Positions 42,682 to 51,265 of a stretch of 64,000 nt of DNA are shown here, piece by piece (position 1 is the stretch's first letter; every line of letters starts with the position of its first letter). The DNA is taken from positions 1-64,000 of the forward strand of contig JAFRCV010000022.1 of assembly GCA_017404205.1 (NCBI GenBank). The letters are read 5' to 3'. The notes beneath the pieces were generated by a model. That model made no database searches. It saw only the letters and a list, made by a program, of their open reading frames with translations, and was not told where the DNA came from. The DNA comes from Erysipelotrichaceae bacterium. Its GTDB lineage: Bacteria > Bacillota_I > Bacilli_A > Erysipelotrichales > Erysipelotrichaceae. A program made the translations under genes and the position numbers.

Positions 42682-43815
42682 ATGATTATTTATTTAATAA
42701 CAACTAAAAATTATAAAGATAATAGCTGGATAGAAAATCGAATATCTTGCTACAAAAAAGAAATCGCTCGCAAAAGAATGACTTTAAGAGTGATTTTTTC
42801 TAAGGACGAATTATTAAAATATAAAAATGAATATGAGAAAAATGAAGCTTGTATAATATTAGCTTTAATAAATATTAAAAATCCTAATGAAATATATAAA
42901 GAATATGAAGAATTTCCAATGCCAAAGGTTATTGATTTTCATCATAATCATGATATTTTTTCTAATGAATTTAGTTATATTGCAACAGATGTTTTTGATT
43001 CAATGAGACAAGTATTAGATGTTTTAAAAAAACATAATTGCAAACAACCGGCATTGTTTGCGATGAGCAGTTTAACAGGAAGAGATCCTTATCGTATAAG
43101 TGCTTATAAGAAATTAAATTATGGCTATAAAGAATTAATATTTTATGATAATGGGTATAATTATTTAAAAGCTGTAAAAGAATTATTGAATTGTAATACA
43201 CGTATTGATGCATTAATTTGTTCAAATGATTTACATGCCATTAGACTTATAAAAGTGTTAAAGGCAATAGATGAAAAATGGGCAAATAAAGTATTAATTA
43301 TTTCTTTCTTTGATGCTAAACTTGCATCTTTGATTACTCCTTCACTTAGTACAACCTCATCGGGTTTTGAACAAGGCGCAAAAGAAGCAATAAAAATATG
43401 TGAAGAATTATGGAAGAATAAAAATGTTAGTGCGATTCATAAATTCATTCAAACTGATTTAATTGAAAGAGAATCATCAATGATTTATAATCCTGAAGGC
43501 ATTAATTTTGATATATGTAAAAAACCAACAGATAAAAAGATAAAAGAAATTGTTGAATATGCATATATAAGTAACAAAATAGAGAAATTGTTATTAAACT
43601 GTGATGATTTAGATATAAAAATAATTTATTATTTAATGATTGGCTATAAAATAAAAGATATTCAGAGATTAACTTATTGTTCATTAAGCACTATCAATTA
43701 TCGTATTAAAAAATATATTAATACTTTAGAATGTAATAATCATAAAGAAGCTATCGATATTTTAAATGATTTTATTGATATAAATAAATTAAGAGATAAA
43801 AACAATTTAAAATAA
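42682..43815 (+). CDS. LacI-type sensor domain with a C-terminal helix-turn-helix
   Basis: A 377-residue protein. Residues 1 to about 270 look like the periplasmic-binding-protein fold of LacI/GalR regulators (MIIYLITTKNYKDNSW, then YIATDVFDSMRQVLDVLKKH near 97, ALICSNDLHAIRLIKVL near 176, SGFEQGAKEA near 230), yet the normal N-terminal LacI DNA-binding domain is missing. At the C-terminus, about 310-365, a LuxR-type helix-turn-helix appears: YYLMIGYKIKDIQRLTYCS then LSTINYRIKKYI. The order sensor-then-HTH is unusual. It may control the giant surface protein gene that follows (inference). The ATG lies 8 bases after a terminator with no ribosome site, so its promoter is unclear. Confidence 0.65.
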   Translation: MIIYLITTKNYKDNSWIENRISCYKKEIARKRMTLRVIFSKDELLKYKNEYEKNEACIILALINIKNPNEIYKEYEEFPMPKVIDFHHNHDIFSNEFSYIATDVFDSMRQVLDVLKKHNCKQPALFAMSSLTGRDPYRISAYKKLNYGYKELIFYDNGYNYLKAVKELLNCNTRIDALICSNDLHAIRLIKVLKAIDEKWANKVLIISFFDAKLASLITPSLSTTSSGFEQGAKEAIKICEELWKNKNVSAIHKFIQTDLIERESSMIYNPEGINFDICKKPTDKKIKEIVEYAYISNKIEKLLLNCDDLDIKIIYYLMIGYKIKDIQRLTYCSLSTINYRIKKYINTLECNNHKEAIDILNDFIDINKLRDKNNLK

Positions 43816-43853
43816 CTGCATTTTTTTGCATAATTATTAAAACACTTATCGAA

Positions 43854-43859
43854 TATAAT
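43854..43859 (+). promoter_or_regulatory. -10 element of the beta-helix/M14 gene
   Basis: Perfect TATAAT, 30 bases before ATG 43890, with GTGAGGT as ribosome site. Upstream a TGCA-(T)6-TGCA palindrome (43817-43830) could be an operator or a weak hairpin. Confidence 0.5.
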
Positions 43860-43889
43860 AAATCATAAAATTAAAGTGAGGTATTATCT

Positions 43890-46800
43890 ATGAAAAAAAT
43901 ATTAACTTTATTTTTATGTTTTTTCTTATTATTGACTAATGGTGCTTTCATCAAGGCTGAAGAAACGATTGCTTATGTTGATCCAAGCGGCAATACAGCT
44001 GGCGCTTATCAAACACTTCAATTAGCTGCTGAAAGCTTACCAAGCAGTGGGGGCAAAGTAGTTGTTGTAAGTGATGCTCCTATTGGGCCAGCTAATACAG
44101 CTGCAATCATTCCAAACAAGACAAAAATAGTTATTGAAGGTGCTAATGAAAATATTAGACTTACATTTCCAAGAGTTTTAAGAATGGGATGTGAAATGGA
44201 ATTCAATAATATTACTTTAGCTAATAACGCAACTGCTTCTGGTTCTTTTGCTTACATTTATTGTCAAGGAAACAATTTGACAATTGGCGACAATGTAAAT
44301 GTTCAAGCTGGTGGTAGATTGAATGAATTAATTTCTATTTTTGCAGGCTATATGACAGCTGTAGCATATACTGGTAATAATCAAACAATTAATATTAATT
44401 CTGGTGATTTTAAATCATTATATTTAGGAAACAATCCTGGTGGTGCCATTTCTGGAAGCATTAATACTAATATAAATAATGCAAATTTAAATACTTTTGT
44501 TTTATCAGGATTAAAAGGAAATTCTTCTGCTGCTGTTAATGTTACAGTTGAAAATTCAACAATTAATAATATTTATGCACGTGATCCAAGCAGTACAAAT
44601 ACTGTTAATGGTCAACATAATATTTTGTATCATAGTGGAACTATTAATAACCTCACAAATGAAATTCCTAATATTAACTTAAGTAATCAAGGAACAATTA
44701 ATATTACTTCTTCAAATACAACAGTAGGCAATATTGTTGGTGGAGGAACAATTAATTTATTAAGTGGTGCTTCTTTAATTGCCGATGATTTAAGTGGTGA
44801 AATTGATTTAAATATTACTTCACCAATAGATGGAAATGTTTATTTAACTATTAATAATATTAATTCTAGTGGTGTTGTTAATTATGAAAATGATAATAAT
44901 AAAGTTTTAAATAAAAATATTGATACGACTATTCAATATATCGTTGATACAGATAATGTTGTTGAACCAATAACAACTGTTTATGTTGATCCAAGTGGAA
45001 ACAAAGAAGGTGCTTATACATCAATTGATGAAGCTGCTAATGCACTTTCTGAAAATGGTGGAACAATAATCTTATCAAGTAATACAAATTTCAATCCACT
45101 TAGTAGTGGTGTTTATACTTTCCCAAATAAGCCTTTAAGGATAGTTGGTGAAAGTGATAATATATCTTTAATTTTAAATAGAGCAATTAAATTTAGTAAT
45201 GATGCTGAAATTGATAATTTAATTTTAGCTAATGGAGTTGGTGATACTGCTTGTTATATTTATGCATTAGGAAATAATTTAACAATAGGAAGCAATGTAT
45301 CAACAACACCATATAACAATTATTATCCATATATTTTTGCTGGCGGTAGACCAGAAGTAATAAATGCCGATAATCAAGTTATCACAATTAATTCAGGTCA
45401 TTATGGTTTTGTTTTCTGTGGTGGTTTTGCTGCTTATAGTGGAAATTTAACATATAATTTCAACAATTGTATTGTTAATAAATTATGGGGTGTAGGTTCA
45501 GGTGCTAGTGGCACAAATAGTGCAAATGTTACTATTAATATAAATAATTCTACAATCACAACAATTGTCAAAAAGAATGGTGTGAATGTTAATCCAACAG
45601 GTAACATTGATATTAATCTTTTAGATGGAAATATCAATATCGCAAGTATTACTGATTTAATTCCTGATATTGATTTATCTAGTGGTGGAAGCTTAACATT
45701 AGAGAATTCGTTAGTCGTTGATGAATTAATTGGTGGAGGCAGTTTAGAATTAAATTCTGAAGCTTCTTTAACAGCAAATTCATTTACAGGTAACATTGAA
45801 TTACTTATCAATAATCCTAGTGATAATCATGTTTATTTAACGGTTAATGATGTTAATACAAATGGAACGATAGAATATACTCCTAAACAAAACGAAGAAT
45901 TAATTAAAAATATAAATACTAATGATGTTACTTACATAATAGAAGGTGGTAGTATTTTGAATACAACAAATTTAAAAGTTTATTATTACAATCCTGATGA
46001 TCCTAATAATCAACCATTAATTGTTTTATATAAAGGTCATGCTCAAGATAGTAATAAAGTGTTAATCACTAATCAGGCAAAAGGAAATGAAAACGGAAAG
46101 AATTATATTGAAGAAGAATTACAACCGGGTCTATATTATTTTAGAGTTTATTATTCAGATAAGAATAATGGACGTGGTGTTGATTATATAACTAAATATT
46201 TTTATATAACGGGAAGTGAAGAAGATTTAATATATGATTATCCATATACAAAATTTGTTGAAAACAATTATGAAGAAGATACAACAGCTACTACTAGTGA
46301 TCAAGTAATTGATAATTTCTTTAATACTGATAATTTAAATATTCCTTCAGAAGATTTAGTTACACCATCATTTACTCGTGATGAAAGTGTATATATTAGA
46401 AGATTTATTAATAATGATGAAATATGTGAATTTATAGATAATTTAAATAGTCCATATTTACATGTTTATTATCCTTTCGCTTTATCACCACTTGGCAATA
46501 AGTCACCTGTTTTAGTATTTACAAAAGATGAAGTGGATGCCAATATTTCACTTGTTGATTTAGCAAATGAGGTTAATTCAAAAGGTGTTAGAGAAATATT
46601 AATGATTAATGGTGGTCAACACGGTAATGAAGAATCTGGTATTGAAGGTAATTTACAACTTGCGTATGATTTGTGTGGTGAATATGGAGAAGAAATATTA
46701 GATAAATTTGGTGCAATTGTATTGATGCCAATTGTGTCAGCTGATTGTAATCAAAGATTCTCTAGACATTATGAAGATGGTTGCAATTCAAACAAAGATG

Positions 46801-49676
46801 TTTTACTTCTAGAACATGAAGGATCACAAAATTATGCATATATTTATCGTTTGTTCATGCCTACAAGTTATATATCTTGTCATGAAGATAATGATCATAC
46901 AACTGCCACAAACGATTATTCGACTATTAATGACATTCATAATCTTTCAATATGTGCAATGATGGTGCCTAATGGTCCTATTTATGATACAAATGCAATT
47001 GCTAATGGAAGCTTAAAAATGTCACAAACATTATCAGCAACTTTAGTTAATAACATATTAACAAAAGCTAATAATCAAGGCTTTATAGCTCAACATTATA
47101 ATGACCCTCAATATACACCGCTTGCGGAAAGATCATATGCAACTATTAGAGGCTCATTAGCTTTCTTAATTGAAATTAATCGAATTTGGTCAGGTAAGGC
47201 GTATTATAAATATTGCGTAAATGCAATGACTACAACAATTAAAAATGTTATTGAAGAAATCGTTCTTTATAACGATAATCATGAAAAAACAATTGCTATG
47301 CTTGCCTATGAAGGAAGACAAAACGCTAAAGTTAATGAATTTGATGAAGATAATTATTTCATTTTAACAATGAAGAAAGAAGTTATTGGAAATGATCCTC
47401 ATCCTTCTGCAAACTTTAATGGTGAATATGTTGAACAAAATAGAACTAGAACATATAGTTTATATAATACAGCAGATCGTATTAGACCACTTCCATTGTC
47501 ATATATAATTTCTGCTGATCTTGAAAATATTGATCATATTCTTGATATTCTTGATATGCATGGAATTGCATATGTAAAACTTCCTAATGGTACTACAAGA
47601 GTTGTTAAAACATATTCAATTGTTTCTGGAAGTTCAGGAAAGATGAATTGTGAAGCTGAACTTAGTGAAAATTTTGAAATGACATTTGAAAATGGTGCTT
47701 ATGAAATATCTCTTAATACATCAGATGCTTATTTAATTGCTTATTTATTTGAACCTGATTGTTATGCAACAACATTTAATGAAAACTTAAAAGCTAGTTT
47801 TTATAAAATGGATTTAATTAATGATGATGAAGCTATTTATCGTTATGAAACTGATGTAATTCCTACTGGTGATCCTGTTGATATAACATTTATGGTTGAT
47901 AATAGTGTTTATGAATCATTAAATGATGTTCTATATAATTCATTAATTAGTGAGCCAAGTGTTCCTAAAAAAGAAGGGTATGTATTTACTGGTTGGTATA
48001 AAGATGTAAATTGTACAAACAAATGGATCTTCACAAAAGATAGAGCAACAGAAGATAAGATTTTATATGCTGGCTTTATGCAAGGACATAAAGTAACAAT
48101 TTTAAATGCTGGCTTTAATAATTCTAATAATCCAATATCTTCTAGTGAATGGCTAAATAAAACAGGAGGGGAAATAAACTATAATATTGCTGATGTTGTT
48201 GGCGATTATGCTGATACAACTGGTGTACCAATGAGTATTTATACTGATTTATCAGATGTTAGTGCTTTAAAGATTAAAGTAGGTAATAATGAAGAATTAA
48301 CAATTAATTATACTGGTACAAAGATTACTAGATATATAACTGGAAGCAATACTGTTTCTACAACTGGTAACGTTAATAGTGATATTGTAAAAATCGTCTT
48401 AAGAAATGATACAAAAGCTTCTTTAACAAGTGTTAGATTCTATAACATTAATGATGATATAACCTTTACTTTTGTGCACAATACATTAAATATTAATTAT
48501 CTTGATGAAGAAAATGTAACAACTTCATATGTTTATGATAGTAAGATTAATAATTATGAACCTGATGGCACAAGTTATGATGTTCCTGTTACATCTTTAG
48601 CTAATGAAAATGACAACAAGATTGTTAATTTACATTTAGTCCTAGATGAAAAAGTAGGAGGCATTAAATTAAATGATCTTGAAATTAAAAATAATCAAAT
48701 GCCATATGTTGATAATTCATTAGGTAAGATAACAGTAAACAAAGATAATAATGTATATGATGTAAGGATAGAAGCATTAAATACAAGTCTTATTATTAAA
48801 CCAATTATTAATGATGTTGAACCATATAGTATGTCTGGTACATTAAATAATGATGGAACTATCAGTTTAAATGTAAATGCTTATGTCAATAATGTCGATG
48901 AAGAAGCATATGTTTTAGTTAATAATGAAAAAACATTATTAAAAGATATTGTTGATAATAATGGTGTCGCAAAAATATCAACCACTAATTTAGCTATTAA
49001 GCAATTAGGTGACAACATTTCAATTAGATATTATGATGGTGAAGATAATCCACTCACTGAAGAATACAATACATCAGTTAAAGATTATGTTTATTCATTA
49101 TTATCAAGTAATAATTCAACAAGTGCTGTTAAGAACTTATGTAAGGCTTTGTTGAATTATGCTGCTAATGCACAAGAATACTTCAACTATAATGCTGATA
49201 ATCTTGTTAATAGTAGTTTAGATGAAAATGATAGAGATGTTAGTGGTGTTAAATATGAAGATGTAGCACAATATGCTGTTAGTATAGAAGGCGAAACAGA
49301 TGGCATTTTGGCTTATGGACAATCATTAACATTGAAGAATACAACTAACTTTAAATTGTATTTCAAATTAGATAATGAAAATATCTCTGATTACACTTTC
49401 AAACAAGATTGTATAACACTTACTCCTGTAAAAAATAGTAATAATGTATATTATGTAAGTATCTTAAATACAGCTGCTCCTGATTTGGATAAAGAATATA
49501 CAATCACTGTTAAAAATATCGATAGCGGAAATTTAAGTGTTAAATGTTCTGTATTAACATATGCTGGTTTAGTATTAAAAGATGAACCAGCAAGTGATAG
49601 CGATATCAAACTGGCTAATACAATGAAAGCAATGTATCTATATTGCTTATCAGCTAAAGAAGCATTAGGGGAATAA
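43890..49676 (+). CDS. Giant secreted protein: tandem beta-helix modules, M14-type carboxypeptidase domain, InlB repeat
   Basis: A 1928-residue protein with a signal peptide (ILTLFLCFFLLLTNG). Two related modules of about 335 residues begin YVDPSGNTAGAYQTL near 29 and YVDPSGNKEGAYTSI near 365; both have the Asn- and Gly-rich, short-strand pattern of right-handed beta-helices. A metallopeptidase of M14 type lies at about 810-1200: zinc ligands His911 and Glu914 in GGQHGNEESG, His998 in SCHEDND, and the catalytic Glu1095 in FLIEINRIW. An InlB-type repeat (about 1330-1405, YVFTGWYKDVNC) and about 500 further residues of beta-rich sequence follow. No sortase motif is visible. It may trim cell-wall or host peptides (inference). 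Confidence 0.8.
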   Translation: MKKILTLFLCFFLLLTNGAFIKAEETIAYVDPSGNTAGAYQTLQLAAESLPSSGGKVVVVSDAPIGPANTAAIIPNKTKIVIEGANENIRLTFPRVLRMGCEMEFNNITLANNATASGSFAYIYCQGNNLTIGDNVNVQAGGRLNELISIFAGYMTAVAYTGNNQTININSGDFKSLYLGNNPGGAISGSINTNINNANLNTFVLSGLKGNSSAAVNVTVENSTINNIYARDPSSTNTVNGQHNILYHSGTINNLTNEIPNINLSNQGTINITSSNTTVGNIVGGGTINLLSGASLIADDLSGEIDLNITSPIDGNVYLTINNINSSGVVNYENDNNKVLNKNIDTTIQYIVDTDNVVEPITTVYVDPSGNKEGAYTSIDEAANALSENGGTIILSSNTNFNPLSSGVYTFPNKPLRIVGESDNISLILNRAIKFSNDAEIDNLILANGVGDTACYIYALGNNLTIGSNVSTTPYNNYYPYIFAGGRPEVINADNQVITINSGHYGFVFCGGFAAYSGNLTYNFNNCIVNKLWGVGSGASGTNSANVTININNSTITTIVKKNGVNVNPTGNIDINLLDGNINIASITDLIPDIDLSSGGSLTLENSLVVDELIGGGSLELNSEASLTANSFTGNIELLINNPSDNHVYLTVNDVNTNGTIEYTPKQNEELIKNINTNDVTYIIEGGSILNTTNLKVYYYNPDDPNNQPLIVLYKGHAQDSNKVLITNQAKGNENGKNYIEEELQPGLYYFRVYYSDKNNGRGVDYITKYFYITGSEEDLIYDYPYTKFVENNYEEDTTATTSDQVIDNFFNTDNLNIPSEDLVTPSFTRDESVYIRRFINNDEICEFIDNLNSPYLHVYYPFALSPLGNKSPVLVFTKDEVDANISLVDLANEVNSKGVREILMINGGQHGNEESGIEGNLQLAYDLCGEYGEEILDKFGAIVLMPIVSADCNQRFSRHYEDGCNSNKDVLLLEHEGSQNYAYIYRLFMPTSYISCHEDNDHTTATNDYSTINDIHNLSICAMMVPNGPIYDTNAIANGSLKMSQTLSATLVNNILTKANNQGFIAQHYNDPQYTPLAERSYATIRGSLAFLIEINRIWSGKAYYKYCVNAMTTTIKNVIEEIVLYNDNHEKTIAMLAYEGRQNAKVNEFDEDNYFILTMKKEVIGNDPHPSANFNGEYVEQNRTRTYSLYNTADRIRPLPLSYIISADLENIDHILDILDMHGIAYVKLPNGTTRVVKTYSIVSGSSGKMNCEAELSENFEMTFENGAYEISLNTSDAYLIAYLFEPDCYATTFNENLKASFYKMDLINDDEAIYRYETDVIPTGDPVDITFMVDNSVYESLNDVLYNSLISEPSVPKKEGYVFTGWYKDVNCTNKWIFTKDRATEDKILYAGFMQGHKVTILNAGFNNSNNPISSSEWLNKTGGEINYNIADVVGDYADTTGVPMSIYTDLSDVSALKIKVGNNEELTINYTGTKITRYITGSNTVSTTGNVNSDIVKIVLRNDTKASLTSVRFYNINDDITFTFVHNTLNINYLDEENVTTSYVYDSKINNYEPDGTSYDVPVTSLANENDNKIVNLHLVLDEKVGGIKLNDLEIKNNQMPYVDNSLGKITVNKDNNVYDVRIEALNTSLIIKPIINDVEPYSMSGTLNNDGTISLNVNAYVNNVDEEAYVLVNNEKTLLKDIVDNNGVAKISTTNLAIKQLGDNISIRYYDGEDNPLTEEYNTSVKDYVYSLLSSNNSTSAVKNLCKALLNYAANAQEYFNYNADNLVNSSLDENDRDVSGVKYEDVAQYAVSIEGETDGILAYGQSLTLKNTTNFKLYFKLDNENISDYTFKQDCITLTPVKNSNNVYYVSILNTAAPDLDKEYTITVKNIDSGNLSVKCSVLTYAGLVLKDEPASDSDIKLANTMKAMYLYCLSAKEALGE

Positions 49677-49678
49677 TT

Positions 49679-49780
49679 ATGGAAAAACCTAAAATTGAAG
49701 TAATCAATATTGATGAAGAAGATATCATATTAACTAGTGTAGATGAAGATTCTACACCGATGATTCCATTTAATGGATAA
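49679..49780 (+). CDS. Small acidic ORF of 33 codons downstream of the giant protein gene
   Basis: ATG 49679 lies 2 bases after the giant gene's stop, with AGGGG about 8 bases upstream. The product is 33 residues, strongly acidic (KIEVINIDEEDIILTSVDED) and has no membrane segment or signal. It ends just before the terminator. Both spacing and ribosome site look real, but no homologue can be recognised. Confidence 0.45.
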   Translation: MEKPKIEVINIDEEDIILTSVDEDSTPMIPFNG

Positions 49781-49784
49781 GAAA

Positions 49785-49819
49785 AAATAGCTTCCTAGAT
49801 ATTCTAGGAAGCTATTTAT
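49785..49819. terminator. Bidirectional terminator between the giant protein gene and plsY
   Basis: A perfect 15-bp stem (49785-49799 with 49803-49817) with a 3-base loop; A- and T-rich flanks serve both strands. Confidence 0.9.
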
Positions 49820-49826
49820 TAATTAA

Positions 49827-50441
49827 TTATTTTAAGAAACTAACTTTATTTTCGTTTCCATTTATTAAACGAACAATATTAGCTCTATGCATGTAGATAA
49901 TAAATAAAGCCAACAATAATACCAGTGTTGCTAGACCATTATCTTTATATGTAAGAAAGCCCATAATTGCAGCAAACAAGACAGCAGACATAGATGCTAA
50001 TGACATATATTTTGTTAGACCTAAAACGATCAAAAATACAAGCATTGGAAATAAAAATGTAAAGATGAAGTCATGGGTAACAAATAAGGCAAGACCAAGT
50101 ACGTAACCAGCTGCACAAGCAACTGCTTTACCACCTTTAAAATTAGCGAAGATTGGAAAACAATGTCCAATACAAACTGCTAAACCGACATAGCGACAAT
50201 ATTCAGGAGAAAGCGCATTACATAGTACCATCATTAAGAAGGCTTTTGTTGCATCTAACAATATGACAATGATGCCTACCTTTTTTCCTAGTACTCTTCC
50301 TGCATTAGTACCTCCAAGATTTCCTGATCCTTTTGTTCTAATGTCGGTATTATAGAAAACTTTTCCAATAATTAAAGCCCATGGAATTGAGCCTACTAGA
50401 TATCCTAATATCAGCCAAAATAAAAATAATAATGTACTCAT
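49827..50441 (-). CDS. plsY: Acyl-phosphate glycerol-3-phosphate acyltransferase
   Basis: A 204-residue membrane enzyme making lysophosphatidic acid from acyl-phosphate and glycerol-3-phosphate. The three PlsY motifs are visible: GSIPWALIIGKVF near 17, GSGNLGGTNAGRVLG near 37, and GHCFPIFANFKGGKAVA near 90. Hydrophobic segments fit the usual topology. Its start lies 6 bases after a TATAAT on the minus strand and lacks a ribosome site. In B. subtilis relatives the gene also neighbours parE-parC, as here. Confidence 0.96.
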   Translation of the reverse strand: MSTLLFLFWLILGYLVGSIPWALIIGKVFYNTDIRTKGSGNLGGTNAGRVLGKKVGIIVILLDATKAFLMMVLCNALSPEYCRYVGLAVCIGHCFPIFANFKGGKAVACAAGYVLGLALFVTHDFIFTFLFPMLVFLIVLGLTKYMSLASMSAVLFAAIMGFLTYKDNGLATLVLLLALFIIYMHRANIVRLINGNENKVSFLK

Positions 50442-50447
50442 ATCACT

Positions 50448-50453
50448 ATTATA
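50448..50453 (-). promoter_or_regulatory. -10 element of plsY (leaderless geometry)
   Basis: TATAAT on the minus strand ends exactly 6 bases before the plsY ATG (50441). The transcript should begin at or next to the ATG. Confidence 0.55.
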
Positions 50454-50517
50454 GCAAAAACTATTCTTTAATTAAGTTGCTCAAAGTGATAATATTTTTC
50501 ATGGGTAGGTAGAGTAT

Positions 50518-51225
50518 ATGTTTAGTACAAAACATTTTATTTGGATTGGCTTATGCGTTTTGTTTGTTGTTGGCATGAGTGTTTTTTCTTATAAGAAGAA
50601 AATATCATTAAAAGCATCTTCTTATATCATGGTAGGTATTTGTATCATAAGTGAAGTTAGTAAGATGATGTCAAATATGCTAGAAAGCACAAGTGGAGGT
50701 AGACATTTAGATCCTAAATGTTTGCCATTTCATTTATGTAGCTTAATGATATTTGTGGTTTTCTATATTGCTTTTGGAAAAGAAAGTAAATGTAAAAGAA
50801 CACTAATTAATTTCATTGCTGTTATAGGAACTTTGGGAAGCTTTTGTGCCATAATGATTCCTACAAATGGTGTTGAATTTAATGATATTGGTGCATATCA
50901 ATGCTTTGTTTACCATGCTGGTTTGATGTGGTATTCGCTATATCTAATTATTTCTAAAGAAGCTTGTTTAGGATTTAAAGAATATCTAAGCAACCTTTTG
51001 ATGTTGTTGGCACTTGTCTTTATGGAAATCTATATTAATAGTGTTTTATCTATTTATGATACAAATTTCTTATATTTAACTAGACCACCAATGAACAATT
51101 TACCTTATTTAAATCTTAATCAAGGTTGGTATATATATTTCTTAAAATTATTACTTTTAGGGGCTCTTATTATCACTATATTTCATCTTCCATTCATAAT
51201 TAAAAAACATAAAAATAATTCTTAA
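50518..51225 (+). CDS. YwaF/TIGR02206-type membrane protein
   Basis: A 235-residue protein with about six hydrophobic segments. LDPKCLPFHLCSLMIFVVF near 62 is the hallmark of this family, and the tail LNQGWYIYFLKLLLLG near 203 also fits. The function is not known. It lies between plsY and parE and has a weak ribosome site (GGTAGAG). A -10-like GATAAT is at 50488-50493. The stop codon overlaps the following terminator. Confidence 0.82.
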   Translation: MFSTKHFIWIGLCVLFVVGMSVFSYKKKISLKASSYIMVGICIISEVSKMMSNMLESTSGGRHLDPKCLPFHLCSLMIFVVFYIAFGKESKCKRTLINFIAVIGTLGSFCAIMIPTNGVEFNDIGAYQCFVYHAGLMWYSLYLIISKEACLGFKEYLSNLLMLLALVFMEIYINSVLSIYDTNFLYLTRPPMNNLPYLNLNQGWYIYFLKLLLLGALIITIFHLPFIIKKHKNNS

Positions 51226-51249
51226 AGCGAGTTTATAAGCTCGCTTTTT
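51224..51249 (+). terminator. Terminator after the YwaF-type gene
   Basis: An 8-bp stem AAAGCGAG/CTCGCTTT (51224-51231 with 51240-51247), 8-base loop, then TTTTT overlapping the stem end. The parE -10 follows within 3 bases. Confidence 0.85.
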
Positions 51250-51251
51250 GC

Positions 51252-51257
51252 TATAAT
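51252..51257 (+). promoter_or_regulatory. -10 element of parE (near-leaderless)
   Basis: TATAAT ends 8 bases before ATG 51266. The leader would be 0-2 bases and there is no Shine-Dalgarno sequence. Confidence 0.55.
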
Positions 51258-51265
51258 AATTTAGT

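Noticed and set aside
43817-43830. TGCA-T6-TGCA as a terminator of the HTH sensor gene
   Set aside because: Only 4-bp arms and no T tract after the right arm; more likely a weak operator or chance.
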